DNA of 64,000 nt, from NCBI GenBank assembly GCA_964418745.1, contig CAYQMX010000001.1:124001-188000 (forward strand). Direction: 5' to 3'. The notes under the pieces were generated by a model, which was not told the origin of the DNA, did no database searches, and was given only the letters and a program-made list of their open reading frames with translations. This DNA comes from Scleromatobacter sp964418745. GTDB lineage: Bacteria > Pseudomonadota > Gammaproteobacteria > Burkholderiales > Burkholderiaceae_C. Every line of letters starts with the position of its first letter. Positions within the stretch are counted from its first letter, which is position 1. Positions 1 to 7,710 of this stretch are shown in pieces. The translations under genes were made by a program, and so were the position numbers.

Positions 1-1520
1 TTCGACACGCTGGCGCCCGGGGCCAGCGCCAGCGTCAACTCGCCGTCGGCCGCGGCCACGAGGGCGCGCGAACTGTCGCCGCGCGTCTTCACGCGGGCGC
101 GGGCATCGACGGCGCCCGTCAGCGCGCCGTTGGCGGCCAGCGTGGCCGACAGCTGCTCGATGCGCAGACCGCGGGCGTCCAGGTCCAGCGCCAGGTCGGC
201 GGGCGAGCGCGACGCGTCCAGGCGCAGCGTGCCGGTGACGTGGCCGCCGGCGACGCCGGCATCGAGCGAGCGCAGCTCGAGCACGCCGCGGGTGAGCGTG
301 GCGTGGCCGCGCACGGTCTGCGCGAGGCCGCGTTCGGCGCCGGTGAGGCGGGCGGCGCGCAGGTCGATGTCGGCATCGAGCTCGCGCAGGCGTTCCAGCG
401 GCAGCGGCTGCGTCGACAGCGCATGGTCGGCGTCCGTGCGCAGGCCGGGCAGCGTGGCCTCGCCGGGCGGGGTCTTGCCGCGCAGCAGCGACAGGTCGTC
501 GACGTCGATCACGGCGTCGCGCAACGTGGCCTGCAGCGTGCGGCGCGTCGTCTCGTCCCTGGGATTGCCGGTGTAGGCGATGTCGGCCACCAGCGTGGTC
601 TGGCGGCCGGCGCGCACGTGCACCTGCGTGCCCGACCATCGATCGCCGTTCTTGGCGACGTGGCCCTGGGCAACGAGCGGGCGCAGGCGGGCCAGGGATT
701 CGGGCAGGGGCGGTGCGGGGCCGGTGCCCGTGGCGGACAGCTTGACGTCGCAATCGAAGTCGCCCAGGGCATGCACGTCGTCGGACATCCCCGAAACCTC
801 GGCCAGCAGGCTTCCGGAACGGGCCGCCGCGCGCAGCGAGAACCGGCGCGGCGTCCCGCCGAACGCGAGGACGTCGGACACGCGGGCCGTGCCCTCGAAC
901 GGGTCGTCGCGGAACCGGCCCTGGAACGTCAGCAGCCGGGTCAGCGGCAGGTCGGGGTGGCCGGCGACCGGCTCCGGCGCCGGCAGCGGCGTGCTGCTCA
1001 CGCTCGCCTCGAGGCCGATGCCGCGATGGATCACGTGCAGGCGGCTGCGCTGCGCATCGACGGCGAGCACGCGCACATGCGGCGGGCCGCGATCGTCGGG
1101 GTGGCCGAGGCGCCAATTGCGCAGCCCGTCGGCCTGGCGTTCCATGTCGACATCGGCGTCCTCCAGCTCGATCAGGTCGACGACGGTCATGCCGGAGCCC
1201 AGGCTGCGCCACGACAGCGTGGCCGCGACGCGGCCCGCGCGGATGAACGGCGCCTGCGAGGCGGCCCACGGCGCGTTCTGGATCTCCAGGCCGCGCAGCT
1301 CGATCGTCGGGTCGAGGCCGCCGCGCCAGTGCACCTGGAGATCGTCGAACGCGATGGTGCGGCCCGAATGCGACATCACGTAGTGGCGAATCAGCGGTCG
1401 GCACCAGTTCCAGTCGAAGGCCCAGCAGAAGACGACCAGGGCGCCGGCGACGGCCAGCGCGATGCGGCCCGCGCGCCCGGGTCGGCGAGGAGGGCGGGCG
1501 GGCGGCGCGGCGGGGTTCAT
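1..1520 (-). CDS. AsmA-family membrane-anchored protein (N-terminal part; runs off the window edge)
   Basis: The reading frame opens at ATG 1520 and stays open to base 1, so only the first ~506 residues are present. It begins with a Pro/Arg-rich cytoplasmic stretch, then one membrane segment at about residues 19-36, then a long beta-rich periplasmic region with the pattern 'IAFDDLQVHWRGGLDPTIELRGLEI', typical of AsmA/YhdP-type proteins (one-TM anchored, beta-taco repeat proteins linked to outer-membrane lipid homeostasis or transport). Family membership is inferred from this N-terminal layout and the later LSLLRGK and LDLDARGL-like repeats. The C-terminus, which would separate AsmA from YhdP or TamB types, lies outside the window. 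Confidence 0.75.
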   Translation of the reverse strand, partial: MNPAAPPARPPRRPGRAGRIALAVAGALVVFCWAFDWNWCRPLIRHYVMSHSGRTIAFDDLQVHWRGGLDPTIELRGLEIQNAPWAASQAPFIRAGRVAATLSWRSLGSGMTVVDLIELEDADVDMERQADGLRNWRLGHPDDRGPPHVRVLAVDAQRSRLHVIHRGIGLEASVSSTPLPAPEPVAGHPDLPLTRLLTFQGRFRDDPFEGTARVSDVLAFGGTPRRFSLRAAARSGSLLAEVSGMSDDVHALGDFDCDVKLSATGTGPAPPLPESLARLRPLVAQGHVAKNGDRWSGTQVHVRAGRQTTLVADIAYTGNPRDETTRRTLQATLRDAVIDVDDLSLLRGKTPPGEATLPGLRTDADHALSTQPLPLERLRELDADIDLRAARLTGAERGLAQTVRGHATLTRGVLELRSLDAGVAGGHVTGTLRLDASRSPADLALDLDARGLRIEQLSATLAANGALTGAVDARARVKTRGDSSRALVAAADGELTLALAPGASVS

Positions 1521-1877
1521 TCCGCGGCATGGCAGTTGGCGTGCCAGGGCGCCCTCCGCGGGGACGACAGCGCCGCTTCAGTTCCCCGTCGAAGTCGCTT
1601 GACCCGGCGCCGCGGCGCTGCCGATAATCCGCGCTTCGATCACGACAAGCACAGGACCATGGACTCCCATCCTAGTTGCGTGCCTTCGTCGTCCACATCG
1701 CAAGCCTGCTGACGACGGCTTGCCCCGGGCGGAGAAGGCGCGTCCCCTCTCCAACGCCCGGCAAGCCAGCCCGTCACCGGGGCGCCACCCGCCCTCGCGC
1801 TGCTTTCCGGTTCTCCCTCTCGACGCCCTCGCGCGTCCATCCGGCCGCGTCCGCCGCGACGCCCGGAGGAGTTCCGC
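1521..1877. other. Intergenic region, 357 bp, no confident element
   Basis: This lies between the divergent AsmA-like gene and the porin remnant. It holds a 7-bp inverted repeat (CGTCGTC at 1687-1693 and GACGACG at 1711-1717). I looked for a manganese (yybP-ykoY) or guanidine riboswitch because a metal transporter lies downstream and could not match either consensus. The only clear signal is the Shine-Dalgarno GGAGGA at 1865-1870 for the next gene. Confidence 0.4.
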
Positions 1878-2342
1878 ATGCAATTCATCTTCTCGCTCTT
1901 GATCGCGGCGCTGCTGCTGCCCGCGTCCGCCCGCGCCCAGGACACCGAGTCCTGGAACGCCCACTTCCAGGCCACCTGGGTGCGCCAGGTGCAGCCGGCC
2001 TTCCATTCGCCCTGCGAGGGCGCCGACAGCCTGCGGGGCGCCGCCGGCGCCAGCTGCTCCGTCACCGGCACCGCGTCGCTGGGCCTGCGCCTGGGGCCGG
2101 ACACCGAGGCCTACGTCGATCCCGAGGTGGCGCAGGGCGTGCCGCTGTCGGGGCCCGTCGGCCTGGCCGCGTTCCCCGACGGCGAGCTGGCCAAGACCTC
2201 CGGCGCCCGCCTGACGCTCTGTCGCGCCCGCCTGTTCTTGCGCCACACCTTCGAGCTCGGGGGCGAGCCCCTGGTCGTCACCGCGGGCAACCTGTCGGTG
2301 CTCGTCGCGTTCTACGCCCTTCGACTGCACTGGGAGATCTGA
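1878..2342 (+). pseudogene. Internally deleted OprB-like carbohydrate porin (154 aa remnant)
   Basis: The protein starts with a clean signal peptide (residues 1-20, ending ASARAQ) and a good ribosome site. Residues ~21-142 follow the N-terminal pattern of OprB-type porins (WNAHFQATWVRQ, EAYVDPEVAQGVPLSG, TLCRARLFLRHTF, TAGNLSVL). Full-length members have about 400 or more residues. Here the sequence jumps from TAGNLSVL to a short end, FYALRLHWEI, that looks like the last beta-strand of an outer-membrane barrel. The simplest reading is an in-frame internal deletion that kept both ends. It stops 1 base before the metal transporter, so the intact gene was probably its operon partner, perhaps an outer-membrane metal channel as with Bradyrhizobium MnoP. 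A functional mini-protein is possible but less likely. Confidence 0.6.
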
Positions 2343-2343
2343 C

Positions 2344-3630
2344 ATGAACGCCCGCCTCAACGGCCAGATCAACGTGCTCGCCCGCCGCCTCGGCCCGGGC
2401 CTCATCACCGGCGCCGCCGACGACGACCCGAGCGGCATCGCCACCTACTCGCAGGTCGGCTCGCAGTTCCGCTTCGGCCTGGTGTGGACGCTGCTGCTGA
2501 CCACGCCGCTGATGATCGGCATCCAGATGCTGTCGGCACGCATCGGCTGGGTGACCGGCGAGGGCCTGGGCGCCAACATCGCCAAGATGTGCCCGCGCTG
2601 GCTCACGCTGGGGCTGGTGGGCCTGCTGGTGGTGGCCAACACCATCAACATCGCGGCCGACATCGGCGCGATGGGCGAGGGCGTGCGCCTGCTCGCCGGC
2701 GGCCACGCCGCGCCGTACGTGATCGCCTTCGGGCTGCTGTCCATCGTCTGCCAGGTGGCGTTCTCGTACGAGCGCACGGTGCGCGTGCTCAAGTGGCTCA
2801 CCTTCGCGCTGTTCGCCTACGTGGCGGTGATCCTGTCGGTGTCGGTGCCGTGGCGCCAGGTGGCGCTGGAGGGGCTGACGCCGTGGCGCTTCATCCCGCC
2901 GGGCACGTCGATGAACGACTACGCGTCCATGGTGGTGGCCGTGCTGGGCACCACCATCAGCCCGTACCTGTTCTTCTGGCAGGCCTCGCAGGAGGTGGAG
3001 GACAGCGCGCGCCGGCCGGAGGCGGCGGCGTTGCGCAACCACCCGGAGTACGCCGCGGAGCACCTGTCGCGCATCAAGCAGGACACCTCGTTCGGCATGA
3101 TCTTCTCCAACGTGATCGCGCTGTGCATCGTCATCGCGACCGCCGTCACGCTCAACATGCACGGCATCACCACCATCCAGACCTCGGCGCAGGCGGCCGA
3201 GGCGCTGCGCCCGGTGGCCGGCGAGTTCGCGTTCGCGGTGTTCGCGCTGGGCATCATCGGCACCGGCCTGCTGGCGGTGCCGGTGCTGGCCGGCTCGGCG
3301 GCCTATGCGGTGAGCGAGACCTTCGGCTGGCAGGCCGGGCTGTCGCGCGGCTTCCACGAGGCGCGCGGCTTCTACGCGATCATCATCGCGGCCACGGTCA
3401 TCGGCACGCTGATGAGCACCCTGGCGGTCGATCCGATCAAGGCGCTGGTGTGGAGCGCGATCGTCAACGGCGTGATCTCGGTGCCCATCATGGTGGTGAT
3501 GATGTGGATCGGCCAGTCGCCGCGCCTGATGGGCAACCTGACGATGAGCGCGCGCCATCGCTTCTTCGGCTGGGCCGCGACGGCGGTGATGGCGGTGGCC
3601 GTGGCCGGCCTGTTCCTGACGAGCTTCTAG
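2344..3630 (+). CDS. Nramp-family divalent metal transporter (NRMT-like variant)
   Basis: A 428-residue inner-membrane protein with about 11 hydrophobic segments. Transmembrane helix 1 carries DDDPSG near residue 29, where classical MntH/Nramp proteins have DPGN. The helix-6 region reads GTTISPYLFFWQASQEVE, where classical members have the metal-binding MPH motif. Nramps are proton-coupled Mn2+/Fe2+ importers; loss of the helix-6 methionine is a feature of Nramp-related magnesium transporters (NRMT), so Mg2+ or Mn2+ uptake is possible and the substrate is not settled. It probably shares a transcript with the porin remnant 1 base upstream. Its TAG stop overlaps, inside CTAG (3627-3630), the TAG stop of the convergent diguanylate cyclase gene. 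Confidence 0.85.
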   Translation: MNARLNGQINVLARRLGPGLITGAADDDPSGIATYSQVGSQFRFGLVWTLLLTTPLMIGIQMLSARIGWVTGEGLGANIAKMCPRWLTLGLVGLLVVANTINIAADIGAMGEGVRLLAGGHAAPYVIAFGLLSIVCQVAFSYERTVRVLKWLTFALFAYVAVILSVSVPWRQVALEGLTPWRFIPPGTSMNDYASMVVAVLGTTISPYLFFWQASQEVEDSARRPEAAALRNHPEYAAEHLSRIKQDTSFGMIFSNVIALCIVIATAVTLNMHGITTIQTSAQAAEALRPVAGEFAFAVFALGIIGTGLLAVPVLAGSAAYAVSETFGWQAGLSRGFHEARGFYAIIIAATVIGTLMSTLAVDPIKALVWSAIVNGVISVPIMVVMMWIGQSPRLMGNLTMSARHRFFGWAATAVMAVAVAGLFLTSF

Positions 3631-4721
3631 CCCGCCAGCACGAAGCAGTTGCGCCCGGCGTCCTTGGCCCGGTACAGCGCCGCGTCGGCGCGGGCGATGA
3701 GCGCCTGCACCGACTCGCCGGGCAGGCTGGTGGCCACGCCCGCGGACACCGTCACCCGCACGTCGGCCGGCAGCGTCGAGGTGCTGCTCCAGTCGTGCGC
3801 AGCCACCGCGCCGCGGATGCGTTCGACCGCCAGCGCCGCGCTTTCGGCGGGCGTGACCACTGGCATCAGCAGCACGAACTCCTCGCCGCCCCAGCGTGCG
3901 AAGCGGTCCGTCACGCGCATGTGGGCCTCCACCAGCGTGCAGAAGTCGCGCAGCACCGAGTCGCCGGCCGCGTGGCCGAAGCGGTCGTTGACCGTCTTGA
4001 AGTGGTCGAGGTCGAACAGCGCCACCGAGTAGGGCTGCCGGGCGCGGTGCGCGCGCTCGCGCTCGTCCTGCAGCAGGCCCATGAAGTGGCGCCGGTTGAA
4101 CGCGCCGGTGAGCTCGTCATGGCTGGCCAGCTCCTGGATGCGTGCCAGCGACAGCGTGAGCTGCCGGTTGCGCTGCGACAGTTCCGCGCGCAAGGTGCTG
4201 AACTGCATGCCCAGCAGCGACAGCCGACGCACCGCCAGGAAGAAGAACAGCCACAGCAACGCGATGTTGATGCCCGACAGTTCGGGATAGGCGAAGCGCT
4301 CGCGGCCGAGCCACAGTGCGAGCGCCGTGGTCGCGCCGAAGCCCAGCCACGTCCAGCGGAACTGGCGCGGCGTGAAGCCCAGCATCGCGTAGTTGAACGA
4401 CACCAGGCTGGACGACAGGAAGATGATCCACAGCTTTGGCGCCGCAACGATGAACACGAGCTGGATCGCGTAGTTGGCCAGCAACTGCGCCCACAACAGC
4501 CCGCGATTCCTGAACCGCAGGTTCCAGCCGCGCTGGACGGCCAGAAGGAAGAAGCCCGTGCTTCCCATGCTCAGCAGTCCGAAGGCCGACGCCACCGTCC
4601 AGGAGGTGGTGCCCGCCGCCGCGAACAGCCCGATCAGCAGGGACTGCAGCAGCGAGCTGGCCACCGTCATGCGGGTGGCCTGCATGCGCTGCGCCTGGAG
4701 CTGCTCTTGCTTCTGGTTCAT
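3627..4721 (-). CDS. Membrane-bound diguanylate cyclase (GGDEF domain)
   Basis: A 364-residue protein that makes cyclic di-GMP from two GTP. About six membrane segments fill residues 15-175. A short coiled linker (LSQRNRQLTLSLARIQELASHDELTGAFNRRHF) then leads into a complete GGDEF domain. The active-site motif is GGEEF, preceded five residues earlier by RVTD, which fits the RxxD inhibitory site, so product feedback inhibition is expected. ATG 4721 is preferred over an upstream in-frame ATG at 4856, because the 45 extra residues are Arg/Ala/Gly-rich with no family resemblance. The signal sensed by the membrane part is unknown. The gene converges with the metal transporter, and no terminator is visible between them. 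Confidence 0.9.
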   Translation of the reverse strand: MNQKQEQLQAQRMQATRMTVASSLLQSLLIGLFAAAGTTSWTVASAFGLLSMGSTGFFLLAVQRGWNLRFRNRGLLWAQLLANYAIQLVFIVAAPKLWIIFLSSSLVSFNYAMLGFTPRQFRWTWLGFGATTALALWLGRERFAYPELSGINIALLWLFFFLAVRRLSLLGMQFSTLRAELSQRNRQLTLSLARIQELASHDELTGAFNRRHFMGLLQDERERAHRARQPYSVALFDLDHFKTVNDRFGHAAGDSVLRDFCTLVEAHMRVTDRFARWGGEEFVLLMPVVTPAESAALAVERIRGAVAAHDWSSTSTLPADVRVTVSAGVATSLPGESVQALIARADAALYRAKDAGRNCFVLAG

Positions 4722-4875
4722 GGGAGTGACGCGACTCCCGGATGAGCCGGGGGCACCCGCTCGAGCATACGGGAAGCGGGCCCGGCTGCCTGCGCTCGAA
4801 AACGCCCGTGGTCCGTCCGCGACAGCCGCCGCCCACCCCGCCGCGCGGACACGCATTCAATGAACAGGCCCTGGC

Positions 4876-5238
4876 CTAGTGGCCGTTGCGGCGGGTGATG
4901 TCGATCGCGCCGGCCTTGGCGAAGGCCTGCTCGGCCCGGGCGGCCTGCGGCGGATCGTCGACGTCGATGCGCACCACGGCTCCGCCGCGCCGCATCGCCG
5001 CGGCGTAGGCACTCACGTCATGGCCCACCCCGAACAGGCCCGCGAAGAAGTTGCGCAGGTGCTGGCCGACATGGTCGTCCACCGCGGCCGGCGCCGGCGC
5101 GGGGCCGTCGTCGAGGCCGACGGGACGCGTCTCGATGGCGTGCACCCGGCGCGGGTCGAAGTGGGCGTTGGCGAGCGCGGCGATGGCTGCGCGGGCAGTG
5201 GCCTGCTGGTCGAACGTGGCGACGACGATCTGGTACAT
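4876..5238 (-). CDS. Small general-stress-type protein, 120 aa
   Basis: The N-terminus (MYQIVVATFDQQATARAAIAAL) and the C-terminal VVRIDVDDPPQAARAEQAF resemble the ferredoxin-like alpha/beta fold of general-stress and YflT/GsiB-neighbour proteins, where a 'quick look-up' start is followed by a variable middle. The middle holds FFAGLFGVGHDVSAYAAAMRRGG, a pattern shared with small stress proteins that precede YsnF-like domains. No signal peptide or membrane segment is visible, so it is probably cytosolic. It lies 85 bp downstream of the DUF4142 gene on the same strand, and both look like stress-response accessories. The precise function is unknown. Confidence 0.65.
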   Translation of the reverse strand: MYQIVVATFDQQATARAAIAALANAHFDPRRVHAIETRPVGLDDGPAPAPAAVDDHVGQHLRNFFAGLFGVGHDVSAYAAAMRRGGAVVRIDVDDPPQAARAEQAFAKAGAIDITRRNGH

Positions 5239-5323
5239 GGCCGTGTCCTTTGGGAACCGAGTGAAGAGGCGTTGCGGCGAATCGGCAAGCGCCGGGCCCG
5301 AGCGCGGACCCGGCGCGCGCCGG

Positions 5324-5863
5324 TCAGGACTTCGGTTCGGCGTCGGCCCTGGCCTTGACGGCCTGCGCCATCTCGAGGTGGTGCTGCAGCGCCGGGAGCG
5401 TCTTCGCGGCCCAGGCCTTCACGTCGGGGTCGCTGCCCTTGTCGATTTCCTTCTGGAAAAGCTTGATCGTGTCCTGGTGCGCCTTCACGCCGATCGACTC
5501 GGCGTAGTGCTGGTCGAAGCTCGCGCCCTTGCGCTCGGACAGCAGCTTGATCTCCAGTTTCTTCGTGGCCGAGGGCGTGTCGGACACCTTCACGCCCTTC
5601 TGCTCGGCCAGGCCCTTGAGCTCGGTGCCGACCTTGCCGTGGTCGTCGACCATCGTCTGCGCGAAGGCCTTCACGTCGGCGTTGGCCGCCTGCGCGACGG
5701 CGAGCTGGCTGGCCGACACCTCGGCGTTGCCGCCTTCGGCGGCGTCCTTCAGGAACGACTTGTCCTGGCCCGACAGCTTGGCCGTCGACTGCGCCTGGGC
5801 GCCGAGGGAGACGGCCAGCGCCAGCGCGGCCGTTGAGACAAGGGTGAGCGTGTTGTGTTTCAT
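5324..5863 (-). CDS. DUF4142 periplasmic protein (ferritin-like fold)
   Basis: A 179-residue protein with a clear signal peptide (MKHNTLTLVSTAALALAVSLGAQAQ, cleaved near residue 25). It continues with the DUF4142 pattern: SFLKDAAEGGNAEVSASQLAVAQAANADVKAFAQTMVDDHGKV, then FDQHYAESIGVKAHQDTIKLFQKE. The family is a four-helix, ferritin-like bundle found in envelopes of many proteobacteria, with no established activity but frequent links to stress. ATG 5863 is chosen because it opens directly on the signal peptide and has GGAG upstream; an extension to 5935 would add 24 non-conserved residues. It is divergent from the nitronate monooxygenase-like gene. Confidence 0.88.
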   Translation of the reverse strand: MKHNTLTLVSTAALALAVSLGAQAQSTAKLSGQDKSFLKDAAEGGNAEVSASQLAVAQAANADVKAFAQTMVDDHGKVGTELKGLAEQKGVKVSDTPSATKKLEIKLLSERKGASFDQHYAESIGVKAHQDTIKLFQKEIDKGSDPDVKAWAAKTLPALQHHLEMAQAVKARADAEPKS

Positions 5864-5982
5864 GGAGACTCCTGGTGGATTGGCTGGCCCGCCGCCGTGC
5901 GGCGGGGAAGGTGTCCCTGCTTCGGCAATGACCATGCCCCGACCGCAGGCCGCGACGGCGCGGACGGTGCCAAGATGCGCCC

Positions 5983-7053
5983 ATGCCCGAATCCGCCGCC
6001 GCCCGCGCCTTCACCGCCCGCCTGGGCCTCGAACTGCCTCTGGTCCAGGCTCCGATGGCCGGGTTCCAGGGCGCCGCCCTGGCGGCGGCCGTGTCGGGCG
6101 CCGGCGCGCTCGGCTCGCTGCCGGGCGCGGCGATGACCCCGCAGGCCCTGCGCGACGCGGTGGGCGAGTTGCGGCGCGACGGCGGCCTGCCGGTCAACCT
6201 CAACTTCTTCTGCCACACCCAGCCGGCCGCCGATCCGGCGCGCGAGGCCGCCTGGCGCGCGGCGCTGCAGCCGTACTACGAGGAGCTGGGGCTGTCGCAG
6301 TCGGCCATCGGCAGCGGGCCGGGGCGGTTGCCGTTCGGCGAGGAGGCGGCCGACGCCATCGAGGCGCTGCGGCCCGAGGTGGTGAGCTTCCATTTCGGCC
6401 TGCCGCCCGCGCCGCTGCTCGAGCGCGTCAGGCGAGCGGGCGCCCAGGTGTGGAGCTCGGCGACGACGGTGGCCGAGGCGCAGTGGCTGGCCGCGCACGG
6501 GGTCGACGCGATCATCGCGCAGGGCGTGGACGCGGGCGGCCATCGCGGCACCTTCCTGAACGCCGCCGCCTCGTTCGGGCTCGATGCGCAGCTGCGCACG
6601 CTGGCGTTGCTGCCGTCCGTCCTGCAGGCGGTGCGCGTGCCGGTGATCGCCGCGGGCGGCATTGCCGACGCCGACGGCGTGGCGGCCGCCTTGCGCCTGG
6701 GCGCCAGCGCCGTGCAACTGGGCACGGCCTTCCTGCTGTGCACCGAGGCCACCACCAGCGCGGTGCACCGCGCTGCGCTGCAGTCCGAGGCGGGCCGTCG
6801 CACGGCGCTGACCAACCTCTTCAGCGGACGTCCGGCGCGCGGCATCGTCAACCGCCTGATGCGCGAGCTCGGGCCGATCAGCACGCTGCCGCCCGCGTTC
6901 CCGTCGGCGGTCAACGCGCTGGCGCCGCTGCGCGCGGCCGCGGAGCAGGCGGGGCGCGGCGACTTCTCGCCGCTGTGGGCGGGCCAGGATGTCAGCGGCT
7001 GCCGCGCCGTGCCGGCACGCCAGCTGGTCAAGGCGCTCGGCGCGAAGCTCTAG
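5983..7053 (+). CDS. Nitronate monooxygenase / 2-nitropropane dioxygenase family flavoprotein
   Basis: A 356-residue FMN-dependent TIM-barrel enzyme. Family marks are LELPLVQAPMAGFQG at the N-terminus, the phosphate-binding and glycine-rich segment AQGVDAGGHRGTF at about residues 180-193 with the expected His, and VPVIAAGGIADADGVAAALRLGASAVQLGTAFL, the C-terminal FMN phosphate site. The family oxidises alkyl nitronates, and some members are enoyl-reductases, so the substrate remains open. It stands alone between divergent and convergent neighbours. Length is normal. Confidence 0.88.
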   Translation: MPESAAARAFTARLGLELPLVQAPMAGFQGAALAAAVSGAGALGSLPGAAMTPQALRDAVGELRRDGGLPVNLNFFCHTQPAADPAREAAWRAALQPYYEELGLSQSAIGSGPGRLPFGEEAADAIEALRPEVVSFHFGLPPAPLLERVRRAGAQVWSSATTVAEAQWLAAHGVDAIIAQGVDAGGHRGTFLNAAASFGLDAQLRTLALLPSVLQAVRVPVIAAGGIADADGVAAALRLGASAVQLGTAFLLCTEATTSAVHRAALQSEAGRRTALTNLFSGRPARGIVNRLMRELGPISTLPPAFPSAVNALAPLRAAAEQAGRGDFSPLWAGQDVSGCRAVPARQLVKALGAKL

Positions 7054-7093
7054 GGCGTTCCAGGGCGCCGACGCGCGCGAGCAGCGACCGCGG

Positions 7094-7480
7094 TCAGCGC
7101 TGTTCGCCCTGCACCAGGCTGAGGAAGGCGCCCGGCAGCAGCTCGCCGGCGGTGGTGACCACCAGGCTGCCGTCGAGCGCGTCGCTGGCCACCGGCGCAT
7201 CGGCGTCGGCGAACTCGCGGATCACCTGGCGGCAGGCCCCGCAGGGCGTGATCGGGTGCAGTTTCGCCGCGGTGACGCCGACCGCCAGGATGCGCTTCGC
7301 CCCGGCGGCCACGGCGACGCCGATGGCCACGCGCTCGGCGCAGTTGGTCAGGCCGTACGACGCGTTCTCGACGTTGACGCCCAGGTGCACGCGGCCCTGC
7401 TCGTCGAGCACCGCGGCGGCGACGCGGAAGTCGGAATAGGGCGCGTGCGCATGCGGCAGCGCGACGCGGGCACGCGCCAC
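7094..7480 (-). CDS. cdd: Cytidine deaminase
   Basis: Hydrolytic deamination of cytidine and deoxycytidine to uridine forms (pyrimidine salvage). The 128-residue protein matches the short tetrameric class: HAPYSDFRVAAAVL near the start, the zinc and proton-shuttle motif NCAERVA, then PCGACRQVI with the two remaining zinc cysteines, and LLPGAF near the end. The start is uncertain. GTG 7480 gives a normal N-terminus, but the frame stays open and family-like (SPVTAAQLADL) back to the preceding gene's stop near 7525, so a rare start slightly upstream is possible. It is the last gene of a three-gene operon after the hydrolase-GAF protein and a 61-residue protein. Confidence 0.92.
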   Translation of the reverse strand: MARARVALPHAHAPYSDFRVAAAVLDEQGRVHLGVNVENASYGLTNCAERVAIGVAVAAGAKRILAVGVTAAKLHPITPCGACRQVIREFADADAPVASDALDGSLVVTTAGELLPGAFLSLVQGEQR

Positions 7481-7524
7481 CAGGTCGGCCAGCTGGGCCG
7501 CGGTGACGGGGGAGGGCGCGGCGC

Positions 7525-7710
7525 TCAGGATGCGAGTCCGGCCGCACGCACCGCCTGCTCGAACGACTCGGCGAGCTCCCGCGGCGCCGCGTCCAGCAGC
7601 GCGCGCGCGTTGCGCACCAGCCCGGCGGCCGCCGCGGGACGGAACACGAAGCGCTGGACGTCCTCGGAGCAGGGCGCGGCGGCGCGAGGCGCGGGGCGGT
7701 CAGTCGTCAT
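7525..7710 (-). CDS. Small hypothetical protein, 61 aa, between hydrolase-GAF gene and cdd
   Basis: ATG 7710 overlaps the 3' end of the hydrolase gene by 11 nt, and the frame ends at TGA 7525-7527 just ahead of cdd, so all three genes appear translationally coupled. The product is a short helical protein (VRNARALLDAAPRELAESFEQAVRAAGL) without signal peptide or membrane segment. I do not recognise a family. Reality as a gene rests on tight packing and absence of a better reading frame in this gap. Confidence 0.5.
   Translation of the reverse strand: MTTDRPAPRAAAPCSEDVQRFVFRPAAAAGLVRNARALLDAAPRELAESFEQAVRAAGLAS

Noticed and set aside
240..1712. Plus-strand frame of 490 codons over the AsmA-like gene
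   Set aside because: It is the complement of a minus-strand gene with an N-terminal membrane anchor and AsmA-type repeats; the plus-strand product has no recognisable motif.
1531..1877. Manganese or guanidine riboswitch ahead of the porin/transporter pair
   Set aside because: A 7-bp hairpin is present, but the conserved loops of yybP-ykoY or mini-ykkC could not be matched.
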